Shown here: piece after piece, positions 19,295-26,780 of the stretch
Position numbering within the stretch: the first letter of the stretch is position 1
How the letters are laid out: each line of letters opens with the position of its first letter
NCBI RefSeq assembly: GCF_008124865.1
Contig: NZ_VNHY01000002.1
Location: 620,001-684,000, forward strand
Direction of reading: 5' to 3'
DNA length: 64,000 nt
Source: Fodinibius salinus
Lineage (GTDB): Bacteria > Bacteroidota > Rhodothermia > Balneolales > Balneolaceae
Program-made: the position numbers and the translations under genes
The notes under the pieces: model-generated
Told to the model about the DNA's origin: nothing
Database searches by the model: none
The model's input: only the letters and a program-made list of their open reading frames with translations

Positions 19295-19351
19295 CTTTGT
19301 ATGAAGGTTAGTCCCTGTTGTATAGGTAATTCATGATTGTCTCAGAACCTA

Positions 19352-19666
19352 TTATTTGTTCCTGCGTTTGTCTGCGATATCTGAAACTTTTTGTTGATTT
19401 TGCTCTTTAACAGATGGTTCTTCTTCAATTTCAATTTCACTCATACCAGTTCCTGCCCCGGTCTTAAAGTCATCGGGTTCACCCGCAGCAATGGCTTCGA
19501 GGTTTTCAATACGCTTTTTTAGTGAATTGATAAGCTTTCGCAGATCTTCAACCTCTTCTTCGTTTTGGCGGCTTTTATTTTTTATTTCTAATTTATTGCG
19601 CTGGTATTCGATAGCCAGTCCGCCAATAATGGAAACCAATACAATCAGAAAAATCCAAACTGTCAT
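19352..19666 (-). CDS. Small membrane-anchored coiled-coil protein (paralogue B)
   Basis: The 104-residue product has an N-terminal membrane span (about 3-20, VWIFLIVLVSIIGGLAI), a basic stretch, a coiled-coil segment with LRKLINSLKKRIENLEAIAAGE, and an acidic disordered tail (SEIEIEEEPSVKE). The core KKRIENLEAIAAGE parallels KRIEHLEAIIADE in paralogue A. It has no family name I can give. It stands 82 bp after yggS and shares its direction, with a decayed copy and paralogue A between it and divIVA. Confidence 0.75.
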   Translation of the reverse strand: MTVWIFLIVLVSIIGGLAIEYQRNKLEIKNKSRQNEEEVEDLRKLINSLKKRIENLEAIAAGEPDDFKTGAGTGMSEIEIEEEPSVKEQNQQKVSDIADKRRNK

Positions 19667-19748
19667 AACACTTTGCTTTCGTTAGTAACTGTAATGTACT
19701 AAATCTGAGATAGATTGAAAGCACTTATACTGACATTCTAACGAATAG

Positions 19749-20456
19749 TTACGTATAGTTACGTTCGCCAAAAATGGCGCGCCCTACCCGAAGCATGGTG
19801 GATCCTTCTTCTATCGCTACTTCCATGTCGTTGGTCATGCCCATAGAAAGTTCATCAAGCGACACATTTTCGGTTTCATATTTTCGATGTTCGTCGCGCA
19901 GTTTACGCAACATGGCAAATTGGGGACGTACTTGTTCAACTTCATCAGGATCTACAAAGCTGGCCATGCCCATCAGTCCGTGGATACGAACGTGATCAAG
20001 CCCTTGGGCATATTCCAAAATTTCAGGCAGCTGTTCAGCTTCGCAGCCACTTTTTTGATCCTCTCCGCTGATGTTAATTTGAACCAAGGTGTTGACGACC
20101 CGATCTATGCGAGAGGCTCGTTTTTCAATTTCTCTCAAATATTTCGATTTACTAATTGAATGGATCCAGTTAACGCGATCTACTATATATTTAATTTTAT
20201 TGGTCTGTAAATTGCCAACCATGTGCCACTGAATTTCTTCTTCCCCATATTCGCCCATCTTTTCTTGCAGTTCCTTGGCGCGGTTTTCCCCGAAATGCAG
20301 TTGTCCACAACCAAAAGCTTCTTTAATATTACTCAGTGGCTTCATTTTGCTGACGGCCACCAACGTAATTTCATCGGGATTTCGCCCTGCTTTTTCGCAG
20401 GCATTAGAAATACGTTGTTGTAAACTATCCAGGTTTTGACAAATGTCTTTACTCAT
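19749..20456 (-). CDS. yggS: PLP homeostasis protein, YggS/PLPBP family
   Basis: Binds pyridoxal phosphate and buffers its level; no enzyme activity is known for the family. The 235-residue single-domain TIM barrel has the PLP lysine at Lys37 in VAVSKMKP, HFGENRAKELQEK, WHMVGNLQTNK and the C-terminal signature LSMGMTNDMEVAIEEGSTMLRVGRAIFGER. This is the first gene of the leftward yggS-to-divIVA group. In Firmicutes the homologue ylmE precedes sepF, ylmG, ylmH and divIVA. Confidence 0.95.
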   Translation of the reverse strand: MSKDICQNLDSLQQRISNACEKAGRNPDEITLVAVSKMKPLSNIKEAFGCGQLHFGENRAKELQEKMGEYGEEEIQWHMVGNLQTNKIKYIVDRVNWIHSISKSKYLREIEKRASRIDRVVNTLVQINISGEDQKSGCEAEQLPEILEYAQGLDHVRIHGLMGMASFVDPDEVEQVRPQFAMLRKLRDEHRKYETENVSLDELSMGMTNDMEVAIEEGSTMLRVGRAIFGERNYT

Positions 20457-20698
20457 TAACAGGTATTTTCTATAGGAGGTTTATTATAATAAGTAGTCTT
20501 AACAAAGTTCAGAATTCTATTGAAAAATAAGCTTTTAAGAAAGCTATTAAAATCATATTTTAAAGGACTGAATTAAATAATTGAATTTACGTTGATTAGG
20601 AAAACGACGGGTATTTTTAATTTCGAGTCTGATATAACCAGTTTCCATCTCAGGCCAAAGAAAATGGCAACGACAAAAAACCGAGGTGGATCGCCCAA

Positions 20699-21739
20699 AT
20701 GAATATTCAGGTTCGGCATATTTCCACCTTTCTTAACCAATGGGCTCCCCCCAGTACCAAACTAGATTATGACAACGTCGGGCTCCTTGTCGGCGATCCG
20801 GATCAAGAGATTTCACGTGCGCTAACCTGTCTGGATGTAACACTGGATGTTGTTGGCGAAGCCATCCAGAATGATTGCGATCTGATTGTTGCCCACCACC
20901 CGCTCATTTTTAACGGTATTGATCGTATAAATCCCACAAATGAGCAGGGTAAAATCACTTTTAAGCTTATCAAAAATGATATTGCGCTCATTGCTGCTCA
21001 CACTAATCTTGATGCTGCGCTTGATGGTGTATCATTTGTGTTGGCCCAGCAGTTAGGGCTCGAGAATCTGCAGTTTTTAGATAGCAGCTATAATATCAGC
21101 CGTAAGATTGTACTTACCACCGACCATTCTGATGAAGATTCAGTACTCAAGCTTCTCAATTATTATTCGGCTGAGGAAGCTCATTATTATGAGGTAAAAG
21201 GCAAGAAGGATGGCCAGCGAACCTATGAAGCTATCATGGATGAGCATCATGTAGCGGATTTAAAAAGTGAGCTTGAAAAAAACGGATTGTTGCATGAAGG
21301 TAGCTTTCAAGTGATGGAGGTTGCGAGCCCCTCTAATAACGTAGGTATGGGGGTGGTTGGATTTTACCGTAACAAAGGATTGACGAAACAGCAATTTTTA
21401 GATGGCATTGCCGATGCATTGAATGTTAAGGCTGTACGCTATTCAGGTTCTGTGGATCGCATTAAAAAGGTAGCTGTTTGCGGTGGAGCGGGAGTTTCGC
21501 TAGCACGGCAGGCAGTAGGACAAGGTGCGCAGGCCTTTGTGACATCAGATATTAAATACCACGATTATTTTACCGATACCGATGACTTTTTACTGATTGA
21601 TGTAGGACATTATGAAAGTGAAGTGCCCATTGTGGCAGCACTAAAACAAGAACTTACCGAAGCTTTTGAACAGCTGGATGTTTTTGAAACAGGGATTAAT
21701 ACGAATCCTATGCAGGTTTTTATACCTGACAATAAATAA
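20699..21739 (+). CDS. Nif3-like dinuclear metal centre protein
   Basis: The 346-residue product belongs to the Nif3/YbgI family (GTP cyclohydrolase I type 2-like), toroidal hexamers with a two-metal site of uncertain function. The metal ligands are visible: VAHHPLIF (His66, His67), AAHTNLDAA near residue 100, and DVGHYESE near the C-terminus. The insertion between the two halves (about 125-235, like the YqfO insert) makes it longer than YbgI, as in Bacillus YqfO. The start at 20699 matches the family's beginning and overlaps a 12-codon upstream frame in ATGA. The next gene follows by 34 bp. Confidence 0.92.
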   Translation: MNIQVRHISTFLNQWAPPSTKLDYDNVGLLVGDPDQEISRALTCLDVTLDVVGEAIQNDCDLIVAHHPLIFNGIDRINPTNEQGKITFKLIKNDIALIAAHTNLDAALDGVSFVLAQQLGLENLQFLDSSYNISRKIVLTTDHSDEDSVLKLLNYYSAEEAHYYEVKGKKDGQRTYEAIMDEHHVADLKSELEKNGLLHEGSFQVMEVASPSNNVGMGVVGFYRNKGLTKQQFLDGIADALNVKAVRYSGSVDRIKKVAVCGGAGVSLARQAVGQGAQAFVTSDIKYHDYFTDTDDFLLIDVGHYESEVPIVAALKQELTEAFEQLDVFETGINTNPMQVFIPDNK

Positions 21740-21773
21740 AATCCGCAGGAATAAACGACGACAATAATTACTT

Positions 21774-22508
21774 ATGGAAGAAGTACTTCAACAGTTAGCT
21801 AATCTTCAATATATCGACAGCAGAATTGATGAGCTTAAACAGCTGCGGGGTGATCTACCGGAGGAAATTCTCGATATAGAGACTGATATAAATCGATTTG
21901 AGGCTAAAATTGATCGGCTAGAGGAAGAGAAAAAAGACCTAAAGGTTGAAAATGATAACCTCGAGCTGGAGATCAAAGATGCCGAAAATAAGATGGAAAA
22001 ATATGAAGAACAGCAGATGTCGGTCCGTAATAATCGAGAGTATGATGCGCTGACTAAAGAGATTGAGTCTCAAAAGCAGATTATTGAGAACTCACAATCT
22101 CGAAAAGAAGAAATTGAGAAGCGCCTTCAAGAAATTGACCCCCAGATGGAAAAGATTCAAGAGCAGCTGGAGGACACTAAAGAGCTCTACGAGGAAAAAC
22201 AGGAAGAGCTTGAAGAGGTAAAAGAAAATACTCAGAAAGAAGAGGATATGCTTGAGGAAAAGCGTGAGGAGGTTGAGAAAGATATCGACGAGCGTTACCT
22301 AAAGAGTTATAATCGTCTTCGCAATGGCCTTTCAAACGGTCTTGCTGTTGTTCCGATGGAAAAAGGAGCTGCCCTTGGAATGGCATTGCCGCCGCAAACA
22401 CAAGTAGAAGTTCGTCATAAAAACAAGATTATCATTGATGAAAACAGCGGACGTATTGTAGTGCATGAGTCCTTTTTTGAAACGGCTGAAGAAGAACTGT
22501 CGCTCTAG
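21774..22508 (+). CDS. Long coiled-coil protein of the zinc-ribbon (CdsZ/zf-RING_7) family, cysteines lost
   Basis: Residues 1 to about 175 form an uninterrupted Glu/Lys-rich antiparallel coiled coil. The C-terminal 55 residues align with the C4 zinc ribbon of this family (LPPQTQVEVR, KNKIIIDENSGRIVV), but the positions normally held by two CxxC pairs are other residues; the second pair reads Asp222 and Ser225. The whole protein has no cysteine. Relatives in Bacteroidota are linked to stress or RNA/DNA binding, but the role here is not known. It pairs with the Nif3-like gene 34 bp upstream, a frequent gene couple, and ends at a strong terminator. Confidence 0.85.
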   Translation: MEEVLQQLANLQYIDSRIDELKQLRGDLPEEILDIETDINRFEAKIDRLEEEKKDLKVENDNLELEIKDAENKMEKYEEQQMSVRNNREYDALTKEIESQKQIIENSQSRKEEIEKRLQEIDPQMEKIQEQLEDTKELYEEKQEELEEVKENTQKEEDMLEEKREEVEKDIDERYLKSYNRLRNGLSNGLAVVPMEKGAALGMALPPQTQVEVRHKNKIIIDENSGRIVVHESFFETAEEELSL

Positions 22509-22538
22509 AAGTAACGGTATCAAATTAGTTTCTACTTA

Positions 22539-22579
22539 AAAGATGTACCGCATCGACTTAGATGCGGTATATCTTTTTT
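22539..22579 (+). terminator. Strong Rho-independent terminator
   Basis: A 16-bp stem (22539-22554 with 22561-22576, one G-U pair) and a 6-nt loop GACTTA are followed by TTTTTT. It ends the Nif3-like/coiled-coil transcript 30 bp after the stop codon. Confidence 0.93.
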
Positions 22580-22766
22580 CAACATTCTTACTAAGAAATT
22601 TATTTCGCTTCTTCCCTATGGTACAGAACAAGATATTTATTAGTGGGGAGTAGCTTACTATCACTTCTCGAGATGGATACTCATTATAGCAGTTTACTGT
22701 TATGATTAGGCTGCTAAATTGTTCCATCAAATAAAATATTCCGAAGATTTTTGTATATTTAATAAT

Positions 22767-23105
22767 GGATGATCGGGCAACCGCTCACCTGTCAGGTGAG
22801 AGGAAAGTCCGAACACCAACGAGTACTGTGTTTCCTAACGGGAAGATTCGGGCAACCGGATAGAAGAAAGTGCCACAGAAAAATAAACTACCCGGCATGT
22901 ATGCTGGGAAAAGGTGAAAAGGTGAGGTAAGAGCTCACCGTCCCGCATCGCAAGGTGGGGAGCAGGGCAAACCTCACAGGGTGCAAGCTCATGTAGGTCG
23001 TACGCCGCTCGTCGTTATACGGCCGGGTGGAGTGCTTAAGTTCCGGGGCGACCCGGGAATTAGATAAATGATTGCCTCTGACAGAATTCGGCTTACAGAT
23101 CATCC
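22767..23105 (+). ncRNA. rnpB: RNase P RNA, bacterial class A
   Basis: The catalytic RNA that cuts 5' leaders from pre-tRNAs. The universal core is clear: GAGGAAAGTCC near 22799-22809 (P4 5' strand region), AGGGTGCAAGCTC-like joining region, GGCGACCCGGG, and AGAATTCGGCTTACA at 23083-23097. The 5' GGATGATC (22767-22774) pairs perfectly with GATCATCC (23098-23105) to close helix P1, which fixes both ends. Length about 339 nt is normal. A TATATTTA box at 22754-22761 may be the promoter -7/-10 element. Short reading frames inside are not genes. Confidence 0.96.
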
Positions 23106-23119
23106 CATGAAATTATATC

Positions 23120-23147
23120 AAAGGGCTGCCCGAAAGGGTGGCCTTTT
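23120..23147 (+). terminator. Terminator after rnpB
   Basis: AAAGGGCTGCCC and GGGTGGCCTTTT form a 12-bp stem (three G-U pairs) capped by a GAAA tetraloop and ending in TTTTG, 14 nt after the rnpB 3' end. Confidence 0.8.
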
Positions 23148-23204
23148 GTATAGTAAGAGATGTGAACAGCTGTTTTTAATTTAAACGTATGCCGTAATGT
23201 AACA

Positions 23205-24452
23205 CTATTCGGCTGGCGGCATGCCGTAACTAAATACTGTTGATTCGCGCTGAACGGTTTCAGGCATTCGTTTATAAACAATCCATGTACCAATAATAGT
23301 TGCTATTCCGATAACGATAAACGGCAGCTCGAAGAAAAAGACCGTTAACAGTCCCGCAAATAGCGGACCAACGGCAATTCCGAGTCCAAAGCCCATCGTG
23401 ACCACGCTCATCTGACGTCCTTCGCCACCTGTTTTGGATAGATCAGCAGCGAGAGCAAAAGCAGGAGCTGCAACCCCGGCAGCGGCAATACCCTGTAGGA
23501 GGCGGACGATAATGAGCTGTGTTAATGTTTGTACTTCACCCATTATAATAGTGGTTAAGCCCATGATTGCAAGGCCGCCCAGGATAAATGGTTTACGGCC
23601 GAACTTATCAGAAAAATGGCCCAGGGGCACTTGGGAAATAAGTCGGCCGACCATCAGCATACTAAAGGCGATGCTGAAGCCGATGGCGGTCATTTCGAGT
23701 CGGGCATTAAACTCATTTTCGAGTGTGGTAACCATTGAGAAGCAGCAAGCCATTGCAAAAGTAGCCAAAGCTGCAGTGAGAATCCCGTCACCGTATAGGG
23801 ATAAATCAAATACTTTGAGGTGGCGCGTAACTTCTTTATCAGTCTCAATCTTAACCTCTTTAACCCAACTTTGAACGAGTAACATTGACAGAATGATAAA
23901 TCCCGACCCCAGGTAAAAAGCGGCGTCAAAACCGTAGTGAACCTGCAGGTATCCACCGACAACAGGCCCAATGGCAAAACCGATAATCCGAAAGGTGCTA
24001 TATACGCCCATCGATCCACCGCGGGTACTTCGTTCCGTGATGAGGGTCATCAGCGAAAGAACAGCTGGGATGGTGATGGCTACGCCCAATCCCTGCAGTG
24101 TACGTAAAATGAGCAGATGAATGAAGTTGTCTGCAAAGATAAAAAATAAGGTACTTATGCCGATGAGGCCCAGACCAGCCTGGATTAGTTTTTTTCGCAT
24201 GTTGAGCTTGTCGCTGAGTGCACCCATCACCGGCTGAAAAATAGCAGCAATAAACCCAAACAGAGAAATTAAAATACCCACAAGAATAGGGACCGGAAAA
24301 TCGACAAAGTTGCTGGGCAGTTTAGCTACATAAAGTGGAATAAGAATGAACAAGATGCTGTTGCCCATGGCATCGGCCATGCGTGCAACAGAGAGCGCTA
24401 GCACTCCTTTGTTAATACCGAGTGTCTTGATAAGCTTATCTTTGAGGGGCAA
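23205..24452 (-). CDS. MFS transporter, multidrug-efflux-like
   Basis: The 415-residue protein has twelve hydrophobic segments with a central cytosolic loop at about 200-220, the pattern of the major facilitator superfamily. The loop after helix 2 carries MGALSDKLNMRKK and the one after helix 8 carries GHFSDKFGRKP, the two copies of MFS motif A. Helix 5 has IIGFAIGPVVGG, resembling the motif C of drug antiporters. The substrate cannot be predicted. It converges on rnpB and stands apart from the peptidase gene upstream by 107 bp. Confidence 0.9.
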   Translation of the reverse strand: MPLKDKLIKTLGINKGVLALSVARMADAMGNSILFILIPLYVAKLPSNFVDFPVPILVGILISLFGFIAAIFQPVMGALSDKLNMRKKLIQAGLGLIGISTLFFIFADNFIHLLILRTLQGLGVAITIPAVLSLMTLITERSTRGGSMGVYSTFRIIGFAIGPVVGGYLQVHYGFDAAFYLGSGFIILSMLLVQSWVKEVKIETDKEVTRHLKVFDLSLYGDGILTAALATFAMACCFSMVTTLENEFNARLEMTAIGFSIAFSMLMVGRLISQVPLGHFSDKFGRKPFILGGLAIMGLTTIIMGEVQTLTQLIIVRLLQGIAAAGVAAPAFALAADLSKTGGEGRQMSVVTMGFGLGIAVGPLFAGLLTVFFFELPFIVIGIATIIGTWIVYKRMPETVQRESTVFSYGMPPAE

Positions 24453-24559
24453 AAAGTGGTTGCTTACTATTTTTATGATTGGCTATTTGATCATAGAATG
24501 AGAACGGTTTTCAGAGGTAATCGTTCCATCCAACAGGCATCAAAAATAACAACCGAATG

Positions 24560-25336
24560 TTAAGATTTGATGTAGGTTTCAGGATCTTGTCGGTAAAACT
24601 CACTCAGTTGATGATACAGTTTGGGGTGTTGATTCTTAAGTTCTGTGGGTCTCTCAAAAAAGCATTCAGTTATAACGGCAAAAAATTCTGCTAAGTTTGT
24701 AGCGCCGTAAGAATCCAGCAGTGTCTCTCTGTTTCGCTGCAAATCAGAAACAAATTGTTGGTACTCATCGCCAACGACTCTGGCCCAAGACAGGAATTGG
24801 GATTCCTCATATTCGTCTTCTACTTGGCTGGTAGCCCCGTATTCATAATCCAGCTGGTGGGCAAATTCATGGAATACCAGGTTTTGTCCATCGTGGATGT
24901 CACGTGCGCCATTTTGAACCTGATCCCATGCCAGAACAATAGTTCCCCGGGACCAGGCCTCGCCATGTCTCTGCTGGAACCCTTCTTCCACAAAAAAACT
25001 GTTGTTCCGGTTTTTTATTTTAGCTACATAAGGCTTGGGATACACGAGAACCGATCGCAAATCATTATAGACAAACGAATAGTCATCAGTGCCGAGGATC
25101 AGGATGCAGGCTTGGGCAGCAATGGAAACACGAATTTTATCCGTAATTTCTAGTCCGGCACAGCCTTCAAAATTTGTTTCATTCAGAAATATAGTAATGA
25201 GCTCTTTTAATTTTTTCTGGAGCCCACCGGGCAGATGCTGTATGTAGGAAACGTTTTCAGAAAGAATGGATTCCCATTCTTGGGGAAAGGAACGTTTTGC
25301 AATGCGTTTTCGGCGCCAACTGGTAAACCCAAACAT
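24560..25336 (-). CDS. Zinc peptidase of the MtfA (M90) family
   Basis: The 258-residue cytosolic protein has the zinc motif HEFAHQLD (His156, Glu157, His160) and the later Glu-rich helix NLAEFFAVITECFFE that supplies the third ligand. In E. coli MtfA binds the Mlc repressor and controls glucose uptake; no Mlc or PTS genes are seen here, so that role may not apply. It follows smpB by 7 bp on the same strand and is likely co-transcribed with it. Confidence 0.92.
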   Translation of the reverse strand: MFGFTSWRRKRIAKRSFPQEWESILSENVSYIQHLPGGLQKKLKELITIFLNETNFEGCAGLEITDKIRVSIAAQACILILGTDDYSFVYNDLRSVLVYPKPYVAKIKNRNNSFFVEEGFQQRHGEAWSRGTIVLAWDQVQNGARDIHDGQNLVFHEFAHQLDYEYGATSQVEDEYEESQFLSWARVVGDEYQQFVSDLQRNRETLLDSYGATNLAEFFAVITECFFERPTELKNQHPKLYHQLSEFYRQDPETYIKS

Positions 25337-25343
25337 GGAGTGG

Positions 25344-25814
25344 TTACATATTTACTTTATAGGACCCTTTGTACTTGCGATCCAGTTCGCGCTTCATATC
25401 ACGTTCTTTAATGTCCTGGCGCTTGTCGTGCTTCTGTTTACCCTTGGCAATGCCAATTAAGACCTTGGCATACCCTTTTTTAAAATAGAGCTTGAGCGGG
25501 GCCAGCGTATATCCCTTTTTATTAACGGCTTTATCCATATCACGAATTTCACGCTTGTTAAGAAGTAGCTTGCGTTCCCTGCGCGGATCGTGGTTTTCAA
25601 AAGAACTGTGCTTGTACGGCTTAATATACATATCCCGTAGCCATACTTCCCCATCTTTGAGGTAGGCAAATGCTTCGCTGAGACTAGCCTTGCCGTTACG
25701 CAGTGACTTCACTTCGGTACCTCGTAAAACAAGCCCGGCCTCGTACGTTTCCTCAACATGATATTCGTGCCGTGCCTTCCGGTTTTTAATGGTTGGTGTG
25801 GAATTGTTGGACAT
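25344..25814 (-). CDS. smpB: SsrA-binding protein SmpB
   Basis: SmpB escorts tmRNA to stalled ribosomes in trans-translation. The 156-residue product has NRKARHEYHVEETYEAGLVL (split across 10-30), GTEVKSLRNGKASLSEAF, and the C-terminal basic tail with KGKQKHDKRQDIKERD that inserts into the mRNA channel. The length is standard. No tmRNA gene was found in the window. The MtfA-like gene follows by 7 bp. Confidence 0.97.
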   Translation of the reverse strand: MSNNSTPTIKNRKARHEYHVEETYEAGLVLRGTEVKSLRNGKASLSEAFAYLKDGEVWLRDMYIKPYKHSSFENHDPRRERKLLLNKREIRDMDKAVNKKGYTLAPLKLYFKKGYAKVLIGIAKGKQKHDKRQDIKERDMKRELDRKYKGSYKVNM

Positions 25815-25874
25815 TGTTTATAAAAACTATGTAAGGATTTGTGAGTGTTGGAGTCTTACTATAAGGTAAACAAT

Positions 25875-26300
25875 TAGCTTTCAGTCTTCAGCTATCAGCA
25901 ACTTATTAAATACTATTTATTATGAGAAATTTCAGAAATTTAAAAGTTTGGGAAAAGAGTCATAATCTGACCTTAATATTTACGAATATACATCTTCTTA
26001 TCCGACAGATGAACGTTATGGCTTAACAAGTCAAATGCGTCGATCGGTCTCTTCTATCCCCTCCAATATTGCAGAAGGTTGTGCAGGAATTCACAACCCC
26101 AATTTGCAAGATTTTTAAATATTGCATTTGGGTCTGCATCTGAATTGGAGTATCAGTTGATCTTGAGCAAAGATTTAGGATTTCTTAGTGAAGAAATATT
26201 TAAAAAACTGTTTGATAACGTCACAGAAATAAAGCGTATGATAAGCTCTTTTACTAAAAGAAGTTCAATCTGATAGCTGAATGCTAACTGCCGAAAGCTA
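25875..26300. mobile_element. Inverted-repeat-framed IVP (S23 four-helix-bundle) element
   Basis: The broken four-helix-bundle gene is framed by inverted repeats. TTCAGCTATCAG (25887-25898) is a perfect inverse of CTGATAGCTGAA (26270-26281), and TAGCTTTC (25875-25882) of GAAAGCTA (26293-26300), with spacers of 4 and 11 nt between the two blocks. The whole 426-bp unit sits between smpB and the stop codon of the next gene, which abuts the right arm. Genes of this family are also found in intervening sequences of 23S rRNA, where flanking repeats fold into a stem. Mobility is inferred, not shown. Confidence 0.55.
25922..26273 (+). pseudogene. Four-helix-bundle protein (23S rRNA intervening-sequence / S23 family), two frameshifts
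   Basis: From the ATG at 25922 the frame gives MRNFRNLKVWEKSHNLTL, then a one-base loss shifts it; the next frame reads IYEYTSSYPTDERYGLTSQM and RRSVSSIPSNIAEGC; a one-base gain near 26085 shifts it again to NSQPQFARFLNIAFGSASELEYQ and on to the TGA at 26271-26273. Joined, these make a complete member of the family (about 115 residues) with the conserved LTSQxRR and GSASELEYQL motifs. Two independent frameshifts make it a pseudogene unless they are sequencing errors. Confidence 0.85.
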
Positions 26301-26720
26301 TTAGTAATCAAATCCAAGTTCATTAAGGTCAGCAATAATTTCTTTGCCCGGTGATTTCTCTGGCATGGTACTGTAAATATCCATAATCTGCTTAATCTCA
26401 GACCGTGCCTTTTGGTTTTTGGGATTGATATTCAGTACAGCAATATATTGTTCCAGTGCCGAGGTCATCCTGCTTCGCATGGTACTGTCTTCCGGCCCGC
26501 GATATTCTAGGAAAAGACCATAATTGAGGTGTGCTTTTTCTTTAAGACGGCCAAGGTTAGCATTAGTATCTTCAGCCGAAGCATTGTTTAAAAGATCCAA
26601 TGCTCGTGTATAATTGTCATCTGCAATAAGCTGATCAATCCGTTTAGGTAAATCTTCGGGCGTGCTGTTACCGCAGGCGATAAACAGTGGAATCAAGAAT
26701 AGCAGCGAGAGATAGCGCAT
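26301..26720 (-). CDS. Small lipoprotein with TPR-like helices, function unknown
   Basis: The 139-residue product begins with a lipoprotein signal (MRYLSLLFLIPLFIACGN, Cys16). The rest is helical with a TPR-like pattern: LIADDNYTRALDLLNNA, then YIAVLNINPKNQKARSEI. It may help assemble or tether an envelope complex, but nothing specific can be said. The stop codon touches the right arm of the IVP element, and the gene follows the M50 protease region on the same strand without being clearly in an operon with it. Confidence 0.7.
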   Translation of the reverse strand: MRYLSLLFLIPLFIACGNSTPEDLPKRIDQLIADDNYTRALDLLNNASAEDTNANLGRLKEKAHLNYGLFLEYRGPEDSTMRSRMTSALEQYIAVLNINPKNQKARSEIKQIMDIYSTMPEKSPGKEIIADLNELGFDY

Positions 26721-26780
26721 AAAAATTAATTTTGATAAGGATCGAAGTTGTATTGAATGTATAAGATAACTAAAAGATCT

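Noticed and set aside
22888-23103. Short reading frame inside the RNase P RNA
   Set aside because: The region is a structural RNA with the conserved core; such frames are well-known false genes.
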